NCBI RefSeq assembly: GCF_009177095.1
Contig: NZ_AP021861.1
Span: 434,001-498,000 of the forward strand
Reading direction: 5' to 3'
DNA length: 64,000 nt
Origin: Lacipirellula parvula
GTDB taxonomy: Bacteria; Planctomycetota; Planctomycetia; Pirellulales; Lacipirellulaceae
The stretch's first letter is position 1; each line of letters opens with the position of its first letter. A program made the translations under genes and the position numbers. The notes under the pieces were generated by a model that saw only the letters and a list, made by a program, of their open reading frames with translations, ran no database searches and had not been told where the DNA came from. Shown piece by piece: positions 1 to 7,269 of the stretch.

Positions 1-516
1 CGCGTGCGCCAAGGCGCCGAGCCGCTCGACGACTCGGCCGTCCATCCTGAAAGCTACGGCGTCGTCGCGCGGATGGCGAAATCGCTGAGCGTCGACTTGC
101 GCGCACTCGTCGGCAACGCGGCGCTCACCTCGCGACTGCAGGCGGCCGACTTCGTCGACAAGACGTTTGGCTTGCCGACCGTCGCCGACATCATCGCCGA
201 ACTCGCCAAGCCGGGCCGCGACCCTCGCAGCGAGTTCCGCCAGGTAAAATTCAGCGACGGCGTCAACGAGATCGGCGACGTCCGCCCTGGGATGCTGCTC
301 GACGGAGTCGTGACGAACGTTACCAAGTTCGGCGCCTTCGTCGACGTTGGCGTCCACCAGGACGCCCTCATCCATATCTCGCAGCTCGCCAACGCCTACA
401 TCAACGACCCGTCGGAAGTGGTCGCCGTCGGCGACTTGGTTCGCGTGAAGGTGCTGGAGGTCGACGTCGAACGGAAGCGGATCGCCGTTTCGCGGAAGCA
501 GGCAATGCCTGGCTGA
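1..516 (+). CDS. Tex-like S1 RNA-binding transcription accessory protein, C-terminal part (5' end outside window)
   Basis: The frame is open at the left edge and ends at a TGA at 514-516, so only about the last 170 residues are present. Near the start it has GAEPLDDSAVHPESY, which resembles the region between the helix-hairpin-helix part and the S1 part of Tex (YhgF) proteins. It ends in a clear S1 domain from about residue 95 (VRPGMLLDGVVTNVTKFGAFVDVG, split by eye, then DALIHISQLA and RVKVLEVDVERKRIAVSRK). Tex family proteins bind nucleic acid and influence transcription in the cytoplasm. The S1 domain is certain. The Tex assignment rests on the segment just before it and is likely, but the catalytic-like YqgF domain lies outside the window. 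Confidence 0.8.
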   Translation, partial: RVRQGAEPLDDSAVHPESYGVVARMAKSLSVDLRALVGNAALTSRLQAADFVDKTFGLPTVADIIAELAKPGRDPRSEFRQVKFSDGVNEIGDVRPGMLLDGVVTNVTKFGAFVDVGVHQDALIHISQLANAYINDPSEVVAVGDLVRVKVLEVDVERKRIAVSRKQAMPG

Positions 517-529
517 ACCTCCTCTTAAG

Positions 530-600
530 CGCAGCGTCTGTCATCCCGAGCGGAGCGAGGGATCTCGTGGCTCCAACGAGCGTGCAGATTCTTCGCTGAG
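530..600. repeat. Dispersed intergenic repeat, copy 1
   Basis: This copy matches 1084-1154 closely, with the shared core CATCCCGAGCGGAGCGAGGG and matching flanks (GCGCAGCG on the left, CAGATTC on the right). Its antisense or sense translation gives the familiar spurious peptide HPERSEG, which marks a widespread bacterial intergenic repeat. It lies between the Tex gene and the tRNA and is not coding. Confidence 0.75.
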
Positions 601-858
601 TTGACCCTGAGCGGTTCGAAGGGCTCAGAATGACGTTCCTGCTCGCCAACATTCGCTTCTAACAGCCCGAAAATCGGCAAAATCGGGCGTTGCGGCGGCC
701 GCCTGCAGGAAGGGTTTCGCAACGCCGAAATGGAGAGTAGAATTGCGAGACGCCGTCCCGAGGAGCCTCGGGACGCTGCCGCCGCCTCGCCGCTGCGACC
801 CGCAGATTGGCCGAGTTTCTTGGGGTTTCCGACCTCAATGGGCGACAGATCTCGCTTC

Positions 859-932
859 GGCGGAGTAGCTCAGTCGGTTAGAGCAGCGGAATCATAATCC
901 GCGTGTCGGGGGTTCGAATCCCTCCTCCGCTA
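859..932 (+). tRNA. tRNA-Met (anticodon CAU)
   Basis: A full cloverleaf can be folded. The acceptor arm is GGCGGAG (859-865) with CTCCGCT (925-931) and discriminator A932. The D stem is GCTC/GAGC. The anticodon stem is GCGGA/TCCGC around loop ATCATAA, which gives CAU. The T stem is GGGGG/CCCTC with loop TTCGAAT. CCA is not encoded. The overall sequence resembles elongator tRNA-Met. A tRNA-Ile2 with a lysidine-modified CAU cannot be excluded by eye, and the initiator type is unlikely because the first pair is G-U and not an initiator-like mismatch. Confidence 0.88.
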
Positions 933-982
933 CTTTTACTTTTGTCGGTTGCTTCCTCGCGGGCGGCGACGCATTGCGAATC

Positions 983-1008
983 ACCCTTGCCTCGGCGAGG
1001 GTTTTTTT
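983..1008 (+). terminator. Rho-independent terminator after tRNA-Met
   Basis: ACCCTTGC (983-990) pairs with GCGAGGGT (995-1002) as an 8-bp stem around a CTCG tetraloop, followed directly by a T tract to 1008. It lies about 50 bases downstream of the tRNA, in the right orientation to end its transcript. Confidence 0.85.
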
Positions 1009-1083
1009 ATTGGGCTCTATTCTTTTGGGGCCTGCTTTTTGGCGCCGGCTAGATGGGCTGCTGCGTTGTATTTGTCACCCTTT

Positions 1084-1154
1084 GCGCAGCGCTTGTCATC
1101 CCGAGCGGAGCGAGGGATCTAGTAGCTCAAACGAGCTTCCAGATTCGTCGCTTC
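1084..1154. repeat. Dispersed intergenic repeat, copy 2
   Basis: Second copy of the repeat at 530-600, in the same orientation. The two copies bracket the tRNA gene and its terminator. Identity is high through the core and falls off past the CAGATTC end. Confidence 0.75.
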
Positions 1155-1200
1155 GCCCCGCATGAATTTGCTGTTCACTGACTGTCGCTTGAGCCCTGCA

Positions 1201-1552
1201 GATGTCGTGTCGCGTCATGTCGCGTCGCGTGAATGTCGCAATGCGATTTTAGGCGACACTAAGGTTTTGTTCTAAGTAGCGGCTGTCGCCAGTGTTGCGG
1301 CAATGGTCGCGTTCATGTCGCGTCGCGGAGGCGACACTAAGGAGAGTTTCCAGGCGCGAGATGCTGGTTCTTAGAGCCGGAGCTGGAGGTCGCGCGGAGC
1401 GACAACGGAGCCGTGACGGCGATCGCTTGATCGGCGGGGCGTGAGTTTTCAAAGAGCGCACGGGCATTCGTCTGAACAGAATGCCGCACGTGCGAGCCTA
1501 ACCGATGGAGTGGCGTTTTACAGCGCGCGATTTTCGGCCACTTGTAGGCGCC
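1201..1552. repeat. Long (about 352 bp) dispersed non-coding repeat, copy 1
   Basis: This block aligns along its whole length with 17905-18257 with few mismatches and small indels. It has no convincing reading frame in common between copies. The motif AGGCGACACTAAGG occurs twice in the copy (about 1251 and 1329), as does GTCGCGTCGCG. The right half contains GTGAGTTTTCAAAGAGCGC and ATGCCGCACGTGCGAGCCTA, both also in copy 2. It lies just upstream of the ABC-3C cassette. It could be a non-autonomous mobile element or a structured RNA. No flanking target-site duplication was recognised. Confidence 0.8.
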
Positions 1553-1848
1553 GGCAGCGATGTCGACTGAAAGCAGGCGACGGTCGCCGCGTCGACAGCT
1601 TCGCAATCTTGCATCCGCTTATACCGTCTAGAACCTGACTCGCAGCGATACCTAGTCCTCGGTGGGCTGGAATTGGGGGGTAGAAGAGGCTAAAACCAGC
1701 TTTTTTGAGTTGATTTCTGTCGCCCAAACGCGCTCAATATGGTGCAGGCGCCGCTGTCTTGGCTGGGGTGGCGAGACATTTTTTTGCAGGTTACCCAGGC
1801 CGTACAGTTTAACTTTTCTAGCCGTCGATACTCTCTCAGTCCGAAACA
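1553..1848. other. Intergenic leader of the ABC-3C cassette
   Basis: No gene recognised. The stretch becomes AT-richer toward the cassette. It probably contains the cassette promoter close to 1800-1848, but no confident -35/-10 pair or ribosome site could be picked out before the ATG at 1849. Confidence 0.4.
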
Positions 1849-2496
1849 ATGAAGTACGCCTACGAAAATCTTAGTGATAAGCAGTTTGAAGCATTGGTAA
1901 TCCTAATCTGCCAGCGTTTGCTGGGGATTGGCGTGCAGGGATTCAGTGACGGACCAGACGGAGGTCGGGACGCCAAATTTGTGGGGACCGCCGAACTTCA
2001 CCCTAGCAAATCATCGCCTTGGACGGGTACCACGATCGTCCAGGCGAAGCACACGATTGGCTACAATTGCACGTTCAGCGACTCGGATTTCTACAGCGCC
2101 GGTAGTGCTGCATGCACCATTGCAGAAGAGCTTCCACGGATCAGGGCGTTGCGAGCGGGCGGGAATTTGGATAACTGCATTCTTTTTTCCAATAGAAGGT
2201 TGGCGGGGAATGCCGAGTCGATCATTCGTCGGCGAATTGCAACCGAGTGCGGAATTCCAGAAGAGTCCATTCACTTGTGTGGTCTTGAGCATTTGGAATT
2301 GCTGCTGGACGCCTTTCCCGAGATTGTCGGGAAGGCAGCGCTAGATCCGATCGATGGTCCGCTAATCATCACATCCGAAGATCTGGCTGAAGTCGTTACG
2401 TCGTTGGTGGAGCACAAGGCCGCTATAAGCAATGAGCCCCCCCGCCGCCCAGTGATCGGATTAGTTACGAAGATAAGAATGCATCAAACAATATGA
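1849..2496 (+). CDS. PD-(D/E)XK nuclease component of an ABC-3C conflict system (N-terminal part of a frameshifted gene)
   Basis: This is the effector of the cassette. Residues 30-70 carry a restriction-endonuclease-like core: FSDGPDGGRDAKFVG, then TTIVQAKHT, fitting the D...QxK signature of Mrr-like PD-(D/E)XK nucleases. The last 20 or so residues (PPRRPVIGLVTKIRMHQTI) look unnatural and stop at 2494-2496. If one C is added to the C7 tract at 2437-2443, the frame instead reads EPPPPPSDRISYEDKNASNN and runs straight into the next feature. I therefore read 1849-2807 as one gene of about 319 codons, broken by a one-base shift. Base composition is AT-richer than the flanking genes, which suggests transfer. 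DNA cleavage activity is inferred from the motif only. Confidence 0.75.
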   Translation: MKYAYENLSDKQFEALVILICQRLLGIGVQGFSDGPDGGRDAKFVGTAELHPSKSSPWTGTTIVQAKHTIGYNCTFSDSDFYSAGSAACTIAEELPRIRALRAGGNLDNCILFSNRRLAGNAESIIRRRIATECGIPEESIHLCGLEHLELLLDAFPEIVGKAALDPIDGPLIITSEDLAEVVTSLVEHKAAISNEPPRRPVIGLVTKIRMHQTI

Positions 2497-2807
2497 CGCC
2501 GGCTTATGCTGAGGCGCAACGTCGAAATTACCTCAAGGATACGGCTCAAATCGATGCATTCTTGGCGGCCCCTGAGAATCATGAGATACTGAAGCTCTAT
2601 CAGGCTACAGTCGACGAAATTGAGCTCAAGATCATCGCACACCGGCAGGAATATCAAACATTCGATCGCGTAATGAATCGCCTTGCCGACCTGCTTTTCA
2701 TGCGAGATCCCGTCTTGAGGAAGCACAAGAAGCTAACGCGAATGATGCTGTTTTATATGTACTGGAACTGCGACATCGGAAAGGTGCAACATGCTTCGGC
2801 CAGCTAA
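2442..2807 (+). CDS. C-terminal ABC-3C domain of the same effector gene (out of frame with 1849-2496)
   Basis: The frame is open from the C7 tract to the stop at 2805-2807. It reads as a helical domain with YAEAQRRNYLKDTAQIDAF, KIIAHRQEY and ending in MLFYMYWNCDIG. This last motif and the overall pattern resemble the C-terminal domain that couples effectors to the ABC ATPase in ABC-three-component systems. The first internal ATG is at 2493, overlapping the upstream stop (ATGA), so separate re-initiation is possible, but a restored fusion with the nuclease is the more natural reading. The stop overlaps the start of the middle component (2791) by 17 bases. Confidence 0.65.
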   Translation, partial: PPPSDRISYEDKNASNNMTPAYAEAQRRNYLKDTAQIDAFLAAPENHEILKLYQATVDEIELKIIAHRQEYQTFDRVMNRLADLLFMRDPVLRKHKKLTRMMLFYMYWNCDIGKVQHASAS

Positions 2808-3039
2808 GCATTCGCACCCGGATCGAACGATTGTAAGTCTTTCGCTGATGCTCCTGCTGCGTCTCAAGGAGAAGCGGCTGGTCGGGTATGAGTCACTAAG
2901 AGAGCACGCCCAAAAATCCGTGCGAGGCGGTGAAACGTTGTTTCTGCCCGCAGTCAATTTTCTGTACTTGATGGGGATGATCGAGTACCGCCCTAAAACT
3001 GACTCATTCGAGTACGTCGGCCTCAATGCAACTATCTAA
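2791..3039 (+). CDS. ABC-3C middle component (small winged-helix-like protein)
   Basis: An 82-residue protein beginning MLRPAKHSHPDRTIVSLSLM and containing FLPAVNFLYLMGMIEYRP. The leucine-rich helical pattern followed by LYLMGMIEY and a closing DSFEYVG matches the middle components of ABC-3C systems, which are predicted to bridge the effector and the ATPase. It overlaps the effector by 17 bases and the ATPase by 14 bases, so the three are almost certainly co-translated. The subclass number was not assigned because that needs a profile search. Confidence 0.75.
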   Translation: MLRPAKHSHPDRTIVSLSLMLLLRLKEKRLVGYESLREHAQKSVRGGETLFLPAVNFLYLMGMIEYRPKTDSFEYVGLNATI

Positions 3040-4819
3040 GCTCTATTCAGATAGGCCTCAAGACTATCAGCCAGTGACATTCGTCGCAGGATTGAATGTA
3101 GTCATTGCCGAGATACGCCTCCCAGAAAATAAGGCTAGGGATACGCACAATCTCGGCAAGAGCACACTCGGCAGGATGCTGGATTTTTGCTTCCTTGCAG
3201 ATCGTGATAAGAACTTCTTTCTGTTCAAATATTTTGACAGATTTAGCGAGTATTGTTTCTTTCTTGAGATCCAACTTCTCGACGGAACATTTCTGACCAT
3301 TCGGAGGAGCGTGAGAAGTCACTCAAGGATTTCTTTCAAACGGCATCTGTCGCCTGATCAGGACTACTCCGGACTGCCCGTCGAGGCTTGGGATCATAGC
3401 GAAGTTCCCATAGAGAGAGCTCAATCGATTCTTGACGGCTTGTTGGACTGGCGGCCCATGAAGCCATGGCCTTACCGGAAAGGTTTGGGGTACTTCCTTC
3501 GTTCCCAAGATGATTTCCGCGAAGTGTTTCAACTGCGGCGATTTGCAGCGGCTCACGGTGACTGGAAGCCCTTTCTAGCCCACCTCTTGGGATTTGACTC
3601 TACAACGATAACGCAGCACTACCAAAAAGAATTTGCTCTCGAAGAAGCGAAGAAGCAAGAAGATGTCGTTAAAGGTGAGCTCGGTGGAAGCGTTGAGGAT
3701 GTCAGCAAGATCGACGGAATTCTGCTGCTTAAGCGAGCGCAAGTTGATAAGACGCAAGCTCAGCTCGACGCGTTCGACTTTCGTAATCAAGATAAAACGG
3801 ATACGAAACGTCTGGTTGAAGAGATTGACGATCGAATCGCTCAGTTGAATGAATCTCGATATGTTTTGTCGCAAAGTCGAAAGAAAGTGGTTGCTTCGAT
3901 CAAAGAAGATGCCGTGTTGTTCGAGCCCGACAAAGCAGCTCAATTGTTCAAAGAGGCGGGCATTCTCTTCGAAGGACAAATAAAGAAAGACTTCGAGCAG
4001 TTGATTGGCTTTAACAGAGCCATCACGGAAGAGCGTCGAGCCTATTTAGAACAAGAAAGAGCTGAAATTGATTTTCAGCTGAAAGAAATTGGATCTGAGC
4101 TTACGAAGTTTGGAAAGCAGCGGGCCGAATCACTCGCGTATTTGACCGAGACGGATGCACTCGAAAAATACAAGCGAGCATCGAATAAATTAATCGACCT
4201 GCGTGCTGATATAGTCTCTCTTGAGCGCCAGCGGCAGTTTATTTCAAAGCTCCAGGAGTTGCGTAAAAACATCCGAACTCTTGGTGGTGACTTGCGAGAG
4301 TTGCAATCTACAATCGAAGCCGATGTGGAGAAGCAGAATACCGATGATAAAAGTCTTTTCTCAACTATTCGGTTGTATTTCAGCGACATCGTAGAGGCAG
4401 TAATTGATCGCAAAGCGCTACTTAGCGTATCAGTGAATCAAAAGGGGCATCTTGAGTATAAAGCTGAGATCCTGAGCATTAGTGGTGAGTCAACGAGCGC
4501 CGATGTTGGGCACACATATCGCAAACTATTGTGCATCGCCTTCGACCTGGCGCTACTGCGAGCTTACATAGCAATGCCGTTTCCAAGGTTCGCCTATCAC
4601 GATGGCGTCTTTGAGTCGTTAGATGACAGGAAGAAGGAGAACCTGCTGTCCGTGCTTCGCAGTTACGCCGAACTCGGACTTCAGCCGGTAATAACGCTGA
4701 TTGATTCAGATTCTCCGCCCAGTGCCCCAGGCACTTCTGCATTTTCCGAGTCTGAGATAGTCCTTAGGTTACACGACGAAGGGCCTAAGGGACGCCTTTT
4801 TATGATTGAGTCGTGGTAG
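3026..4819 (+). CDS. DUF2326-type ABC ATPase of the ABC-3C system
   Basis: A 597-residue SMC/RecN-like ATPase. The phosphate-binding loop is the degenerate form HNLGKST near residues 41-47, as is usual in DUF2326 proteins. A long charged coiled coil occupies about residues 190-450. The C-terminal lobe has FAYHDGVFESLDDRKKEN, the Walker-B/D-loop region of the family, followed by LQPVITLID. A classical LSGG signature is not obvious. The protein is predicted to sense nucleic-acid structure and license the nuclease effector. The start overlaps the middle-component stop. The gene is visibly AT-rich relative to the flanking genes, and a strong terminator lies downstream at 5022-5053. Function in defence is inferred from the family, not shown by this sequence. 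Confidence 0.8.
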   Translation: MQLSKLYSDRPQDYQPVTFVAGLNVVIAEIRLPENKARDTHNLGKSTLGRMLDFCFLADRDKNFFLFKYFDRFSEYCFFLEIQLLDGTFLTIRRSVRSHSRISFKRHLSPDQDYSGLPVEAWDHSEVPIERAQSILDGLLDWRPMKPWPYRKGLGYFLRSQDDFREVFQLRRFAAAHGDWKPFLAHLLGFDSTTITQHYQKEFALEEAKKQEDVVKGELGGSVEDVSKIDGILLLKRAQVDKTQAQLDAFDFRNQDKTDTKRLVEEIDDRIAQLNESRYVLSQSRKKVVASIKEDAVLFEPDKAAQLFKEAGILFEGQIKKDFEQLIGFNRAITEERRAYLEQERAEIDFQLKEIGSELTKFGKQRAESLAYLTETDALEKYKRASNKLIDLRADIVSLERQRQFISKLQELRKNIRTLGGDLRELQSTIEADVEKQNTDDKSLFSTIRLYFSDIVEAVIDRKALLSVSVNQKGHLEYKAEILSISGESTSADVGHTYRKLLCIAFDLALLRAYIAMPFPRFAYHDGVFESLDDRKKENLLSVLRSYAELGLQPVITLIDSDSPPSAPGTSAFSESEIVLRLHDEGPKGRLFMIESW

Positions 4820-5021
4820 CTGGGAATAGTCACAAGTCCGCAAGCAACCAGCGGACTCGCGCCGCCTCGCGGCATTGTTCGTTGTAACTTTCCGCGACAA
4901 TGCGCCACGCCGGCGCCTTTGATTTTCGTTCCGAGACTACTATCGCGCTGATCGCCTTTATCCACCAGTTAAGGTTGACTGATGACTGCTTTAGTCGCCC
5001 GCCGCGATCAGGCACCAACGC

Positions 5022-5053
5022 AAAAAAGCCCACGCGGGTGCGTGGGCTTTTTT
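5022..5053. terminator. Bidirectional terminator between the ABC-3C operon and the HSL hydrolase
   Basis: A run of six A, stem GCCCACGC, loop GGGT, stem GCGTGGGC, then six T. Because A and T tracts flank both sides it can act on both strands. It serves the rightward ABC-3C operon and the leftward gene ending at 5082. Confidence 0.88.
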
Positions 5054-5081
5054 GTTTCTGCTTGTTAGATCGTCCCGCTCG

Positions 5082-6065
5082 CTACCGCAGATGATGTTTG
5101 ATCTCCGCAGCCACTTGCCGCAGCGAGGCCTGCACCGCGGGAACGGTGCTAATTGGGTTCAACAGCCCCCAGTCGTGGATCATCCCTTCGTAGCGGACGG
5201 CCGTTACGTCGACGCCGGCCACGTCTAGCTTGCGAGCGTATTCTTCGCCTTCGTCGCGGAGGACGTCGTTGCCGGCCGTGAGCACCAGCGCCGGCGGCAG
5301 GCCTTGCAGTTCCTCGGTCATCGCACGGAGGGGGGAGGCGTAGATTTCAGAGCGTTCGTTCGGGTCGGTGGTGTAGTTGTCCCAGAACCACTTCATCATG
5401 TTGCGGGTGAGGAACCGGCCTTCGGCGTATTGCTCGTACGATTCGGTTTCGAAGTAGGCGTCGGTCACCGGCCACATGAGGACTTGCAGGCGGAGCGCGG
5501 GGCCCGCTTGGTCTTTGGCCATGTGGGCGACGACGGCGGCCATGTTGCCGCCGACGCTGTTGCCGACGACGGCGAGGCGGCTGCCGTCGACGTTGATTTC
5601 GTTGCCGTGCATCGCGACCCACTTCGTCGCGGCGTAGGCTTGGTTGATGGCCGTGGGGTACTGGGCTTCGGGCGACGGCGTGTAGCCGACGTAGACGGCC
5701 ACGGCGCCAGATTCCGCAACGATGTCGCGGATCAGCCGCTCGTGCGTTGGGTAATCGCCGAGCACCCAGCCGCCGCCGTGGAAGAACATGAAGACTGGCA
5801 GCGTCGCCGTGACGGCGGCGGGGCGGACGATGGTGAGATCGACCTGCACGCCGTCTTGAGTGATCGTCCGCTGGCTGACGTCGGCCGGCCGGAGATTGAC
5901 CGGGACTGACTTCTGAGCGTTCACGAGGACCGCCCGTGCGTCTTGGGGCGTCATCTCCTCCATCGGCGGACCGCCGGCGGCGTTGAGCTTCTTGAGGAAC
6001 GCGCGGATGCGGTGATCGATGGCGGGATCAAGAGTCGGGTCGAGGGCGTGGGCGGCGGCGGACAT
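5082..6065 (-). CDS. Alpha/beta hydrolase, hormone-sensitive-lipase (HSL/type IV esterase) family
   Basis: A 327-residue cytoplasmic-looking esterase without a signal peptide. The oxyanion motif HGGGW lies near residue 96 and the nucleophile elbow is GNSVGG, a variant of the usual GDSAGG. The acid is in NDVLRDEGE and the base in MIHDWG, completing the Ser-Asp-His triad in HSL order. It likely hydrolyses short-chain acyl esters; the substrate is not deducible. AGGAG sits about 11 bases upstream of the ATG. It is leftward, alone, and ends at a shared terminator. Confidence 0.9.
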   Translation of the reverse strand: MSAAAHALDPTLDPAIDHRIRAFLKKLNAAGGPPMEEMTPQDARAVLVNAQKSVPVNLRPADVSQRTITQDGVQVDLTIVRPAAVTATLPVFMFFHGGGWVLGDYPTHERLIRDIVAESGAVAVYVGYTPSPEAQYPTAINQAYAATKWVAMHGNEINVDGSRLAVVGNSVGGNMAAVVAHMAKDQAGPALRLQVLMWPVTDAYFETESYEQYAEGRFLTRNMMKWFWDNYTTDPNERSEIYASPLRAMTEELQGLPPALVLTAGNDVLRDEGEEYARKLDVAGVDVTAVRYEGMIHDWGLLNPISTVPAVQASLRQVAAEIKHHLR

Positions 6066-6160
6066 GGGGAGACTCCTTGTGCGGGGGGAGTGAGCTGGGT
6101 TTAGGTGTTGGGGTTCGGGGTTCAGGGAATGCGTTGGGGGGCGTGCGTTTGTGAGGGTTC

Positions 6161-6186
6161 GGACTGGTCGCTTAAGCGACCAGTCC
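6161..6186. repeat. Perfect 26-bp palindrome
   Basis: GGACTGGTCGCTT is followed by its exact reverse complement, centred on CTTAAG. It lies 32 bases beyond the stop of the DsbA-like gene (leftward) and upstream of the hydrolase gene. It could form a transcript-end hairpin, though no T tract follows on either strand, or be a dyad operator. Confidence 0.7.
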
Positions 6187-6217
6187 AGTGGCGCGATGGG
6201 GCGCCTGCAGCGTTTGA

Positions 6218-6763
6218 CTAGCCGCTCGCGGAGGCTAGTTCAATCGCTGCAAGTATCGAACCACTTTCGATAGGCCCGTCGTAGCGGACGCCGTTGATGA
6301 AAAACGTTGGCGTGCCGTTGACGCCGCTGCGGGCGCCGCTGAGGAAATCTTCGCGGACTCGGTCGGCGAATTTGTGGTCGCGGAGGTCGTCGACGAACTG
6401 TTGTTCTTCGACGCCGAGCAGCGATGCGTCGCGAACCAAGTCGCGGTCGGAGAGCGAATCTTGGTGGAGGAACAGGTAGTCGTGCATCTCCCAGAACAGG
6501 CCTTGGGCGCCGGCGGCTTCGGCGGCTTCGGCGGCGTGCTGGGCGTGTGGATGAATTGTCGTCAGCGGGAAGTTGCGGAACACGAAGTTCCACGCGTCGC
6601 CGAGGCGATCGGCGAGGTCCTTCACCACCAAGTGGGCTCGTGCGCAGTAGGGGCATTCATAGTCGCCGTATTCGACGATGGTGACGGCGGCGCGGCGGTC
6701 GCCGAATTGGTGATCTCGCGCCGAGACCGGGAGGGTGAGTTGGGCGGCGTCGGCAGTTTTCAT
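6218..6763 (-). CDS. DsbA-family thioredoxin-fold protein (thioredoxin_4 type)
   Basis: I place the start at the ATG at 6763, giving 181 residues. The longer open frame upstream is only antisense of the peroxiredoxin. The active site is CPYC in VEYGDYECPYCARAH near residue 40. The later cis-proline region is GVNGTPTFFINGVRY, as in DsbA/DSBA-like oxidoreductases. It has no signal peptide, so it is probably a cytoplasmic disulfide exchange protein. Its ATGA start overlaps the stop of the peroxiredoxin by four bases, so the two are translationally coupled. It is plausibly the reductant or partner of that peroxidase (inference). Confidence 0.88.
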   Translation of the reverse strand: MKTADAAQLTLPVSARDHQFGDRRAAVTIVEYGDYECPYCARAHLVVKDLADRLGDAWNFVFRNFPLTTIHPHAQHAAEAAEAAGAQGLFWEMHDYLFLHQDSLSDRDLVRDASLLGVEEQQFVDDLRDHKFADRVREDFLSGARSGVNGTPTFFINGVRYDGPIESGSILAAIELASASG

Positions 6764-7269
6764 GAGTGGGCTCCGGTTGAAATGGTGAGTTGTTCGAGGG
6801 CTCGCAAGATGCCGTCGGCGCCGGGGTTCACTCCAACCGGCGAGAGGTAGCTCCAGCGAATGATCCCTTCCGCGTCGATGACGAAGAGGGCTCGCCCTGA
6901 GACCCCCTCCCCTTCGCGATAGACGCCAAACGCTTCGGCGACGGTGCCTTTCGGCTGGAAATCGGAGAGGAGCGGAAAGTGAAGTTTGCGTTGCTCGGCG
7001 TAGGCGAGGTGGCACCAAATGCCGTCGACCGAGATGCCGACGATTTGTGCGTCGTACTTTTGGAACTCGGGAAGGAGTTCGTTGTAGAGCGCGAGTTGGT
7101 CGCCGCAGACGGGGCTCCAATCTGCGGGGTAGAAGACGAGCACGAGCGGGCGGCCGAGGAAGTCGCCGCAGGTGACCGTTTGGTCGGGCGTGCTGTGAAG
7201 GCAGAACTCGGGGGCGCGCTCGCCGGCCGGCAAGATGCGGGCGGCGGCGCTGGTTGATGCGGTTGGCAT
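6760..7269 (-). CDS. Peroxiredoxin (AhpC/TSA, Bcp/AhpE-like)
   Basis: A 169-residue thioredoxin-fold peroxidase. The peroxidatic cysteine sits in FYPADWSPVCGDQL near residue 55, equivalent to the TxxC motif of peroxiredoxins with Ser in place of Thr. VVGISVD-like and GRALFVIDAEG segments follow in the usual order. It reduces H2O2 or organic peroxides in the cytoplasm. GAGGAG lies eight bases upstream of the ATG at 7269. The DsbA-like gene overlaps its stop. The SPVC variant is seen in some redoxin-domain proteins. Confidence 0.88.
   Translation of the reverse strand: MPTASTSAAARILPAGERAPEFCLHSTPDQTVTCGDFLGRPLVLVFYPADWSPVCGDQLALYNELLPEFQKYDAQIVGISVDGIWCHLAYAEQRKLHFPLLSDFQPKGTVAEAFGVYREGEGVSGRALFVIDAEGIIRWSYLSPVGVNPGADGILRALEQLTISTGAHS

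Noticed and set aside
983-1008. Possible attachment site at the tRNA terminator
   Set aside because: It is explained by a clean intrinsic terminator. No matching copy was found downstream of the AT-rich cassette by eye.
974-1165. Small protein containing CHPERSEGSSSS
   Set aside because: This peptide is the known translation product of a dispersed intergenic repeat, not a real gene.
1441-1638. Open frame across the 350-bp repeat as a gene
   Set aside because: The frame is not kept in the second copy at 17905-18257 and has no recognisable protein pattern.
6764-7120. Long N-terminal extension of the DsbA-like protein
   Set aside because: It is arginine-rich antisense-frame sequence overlapping the peroxiredoxin. 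The ATG at 6763 with a four-base overlap is far more natural.
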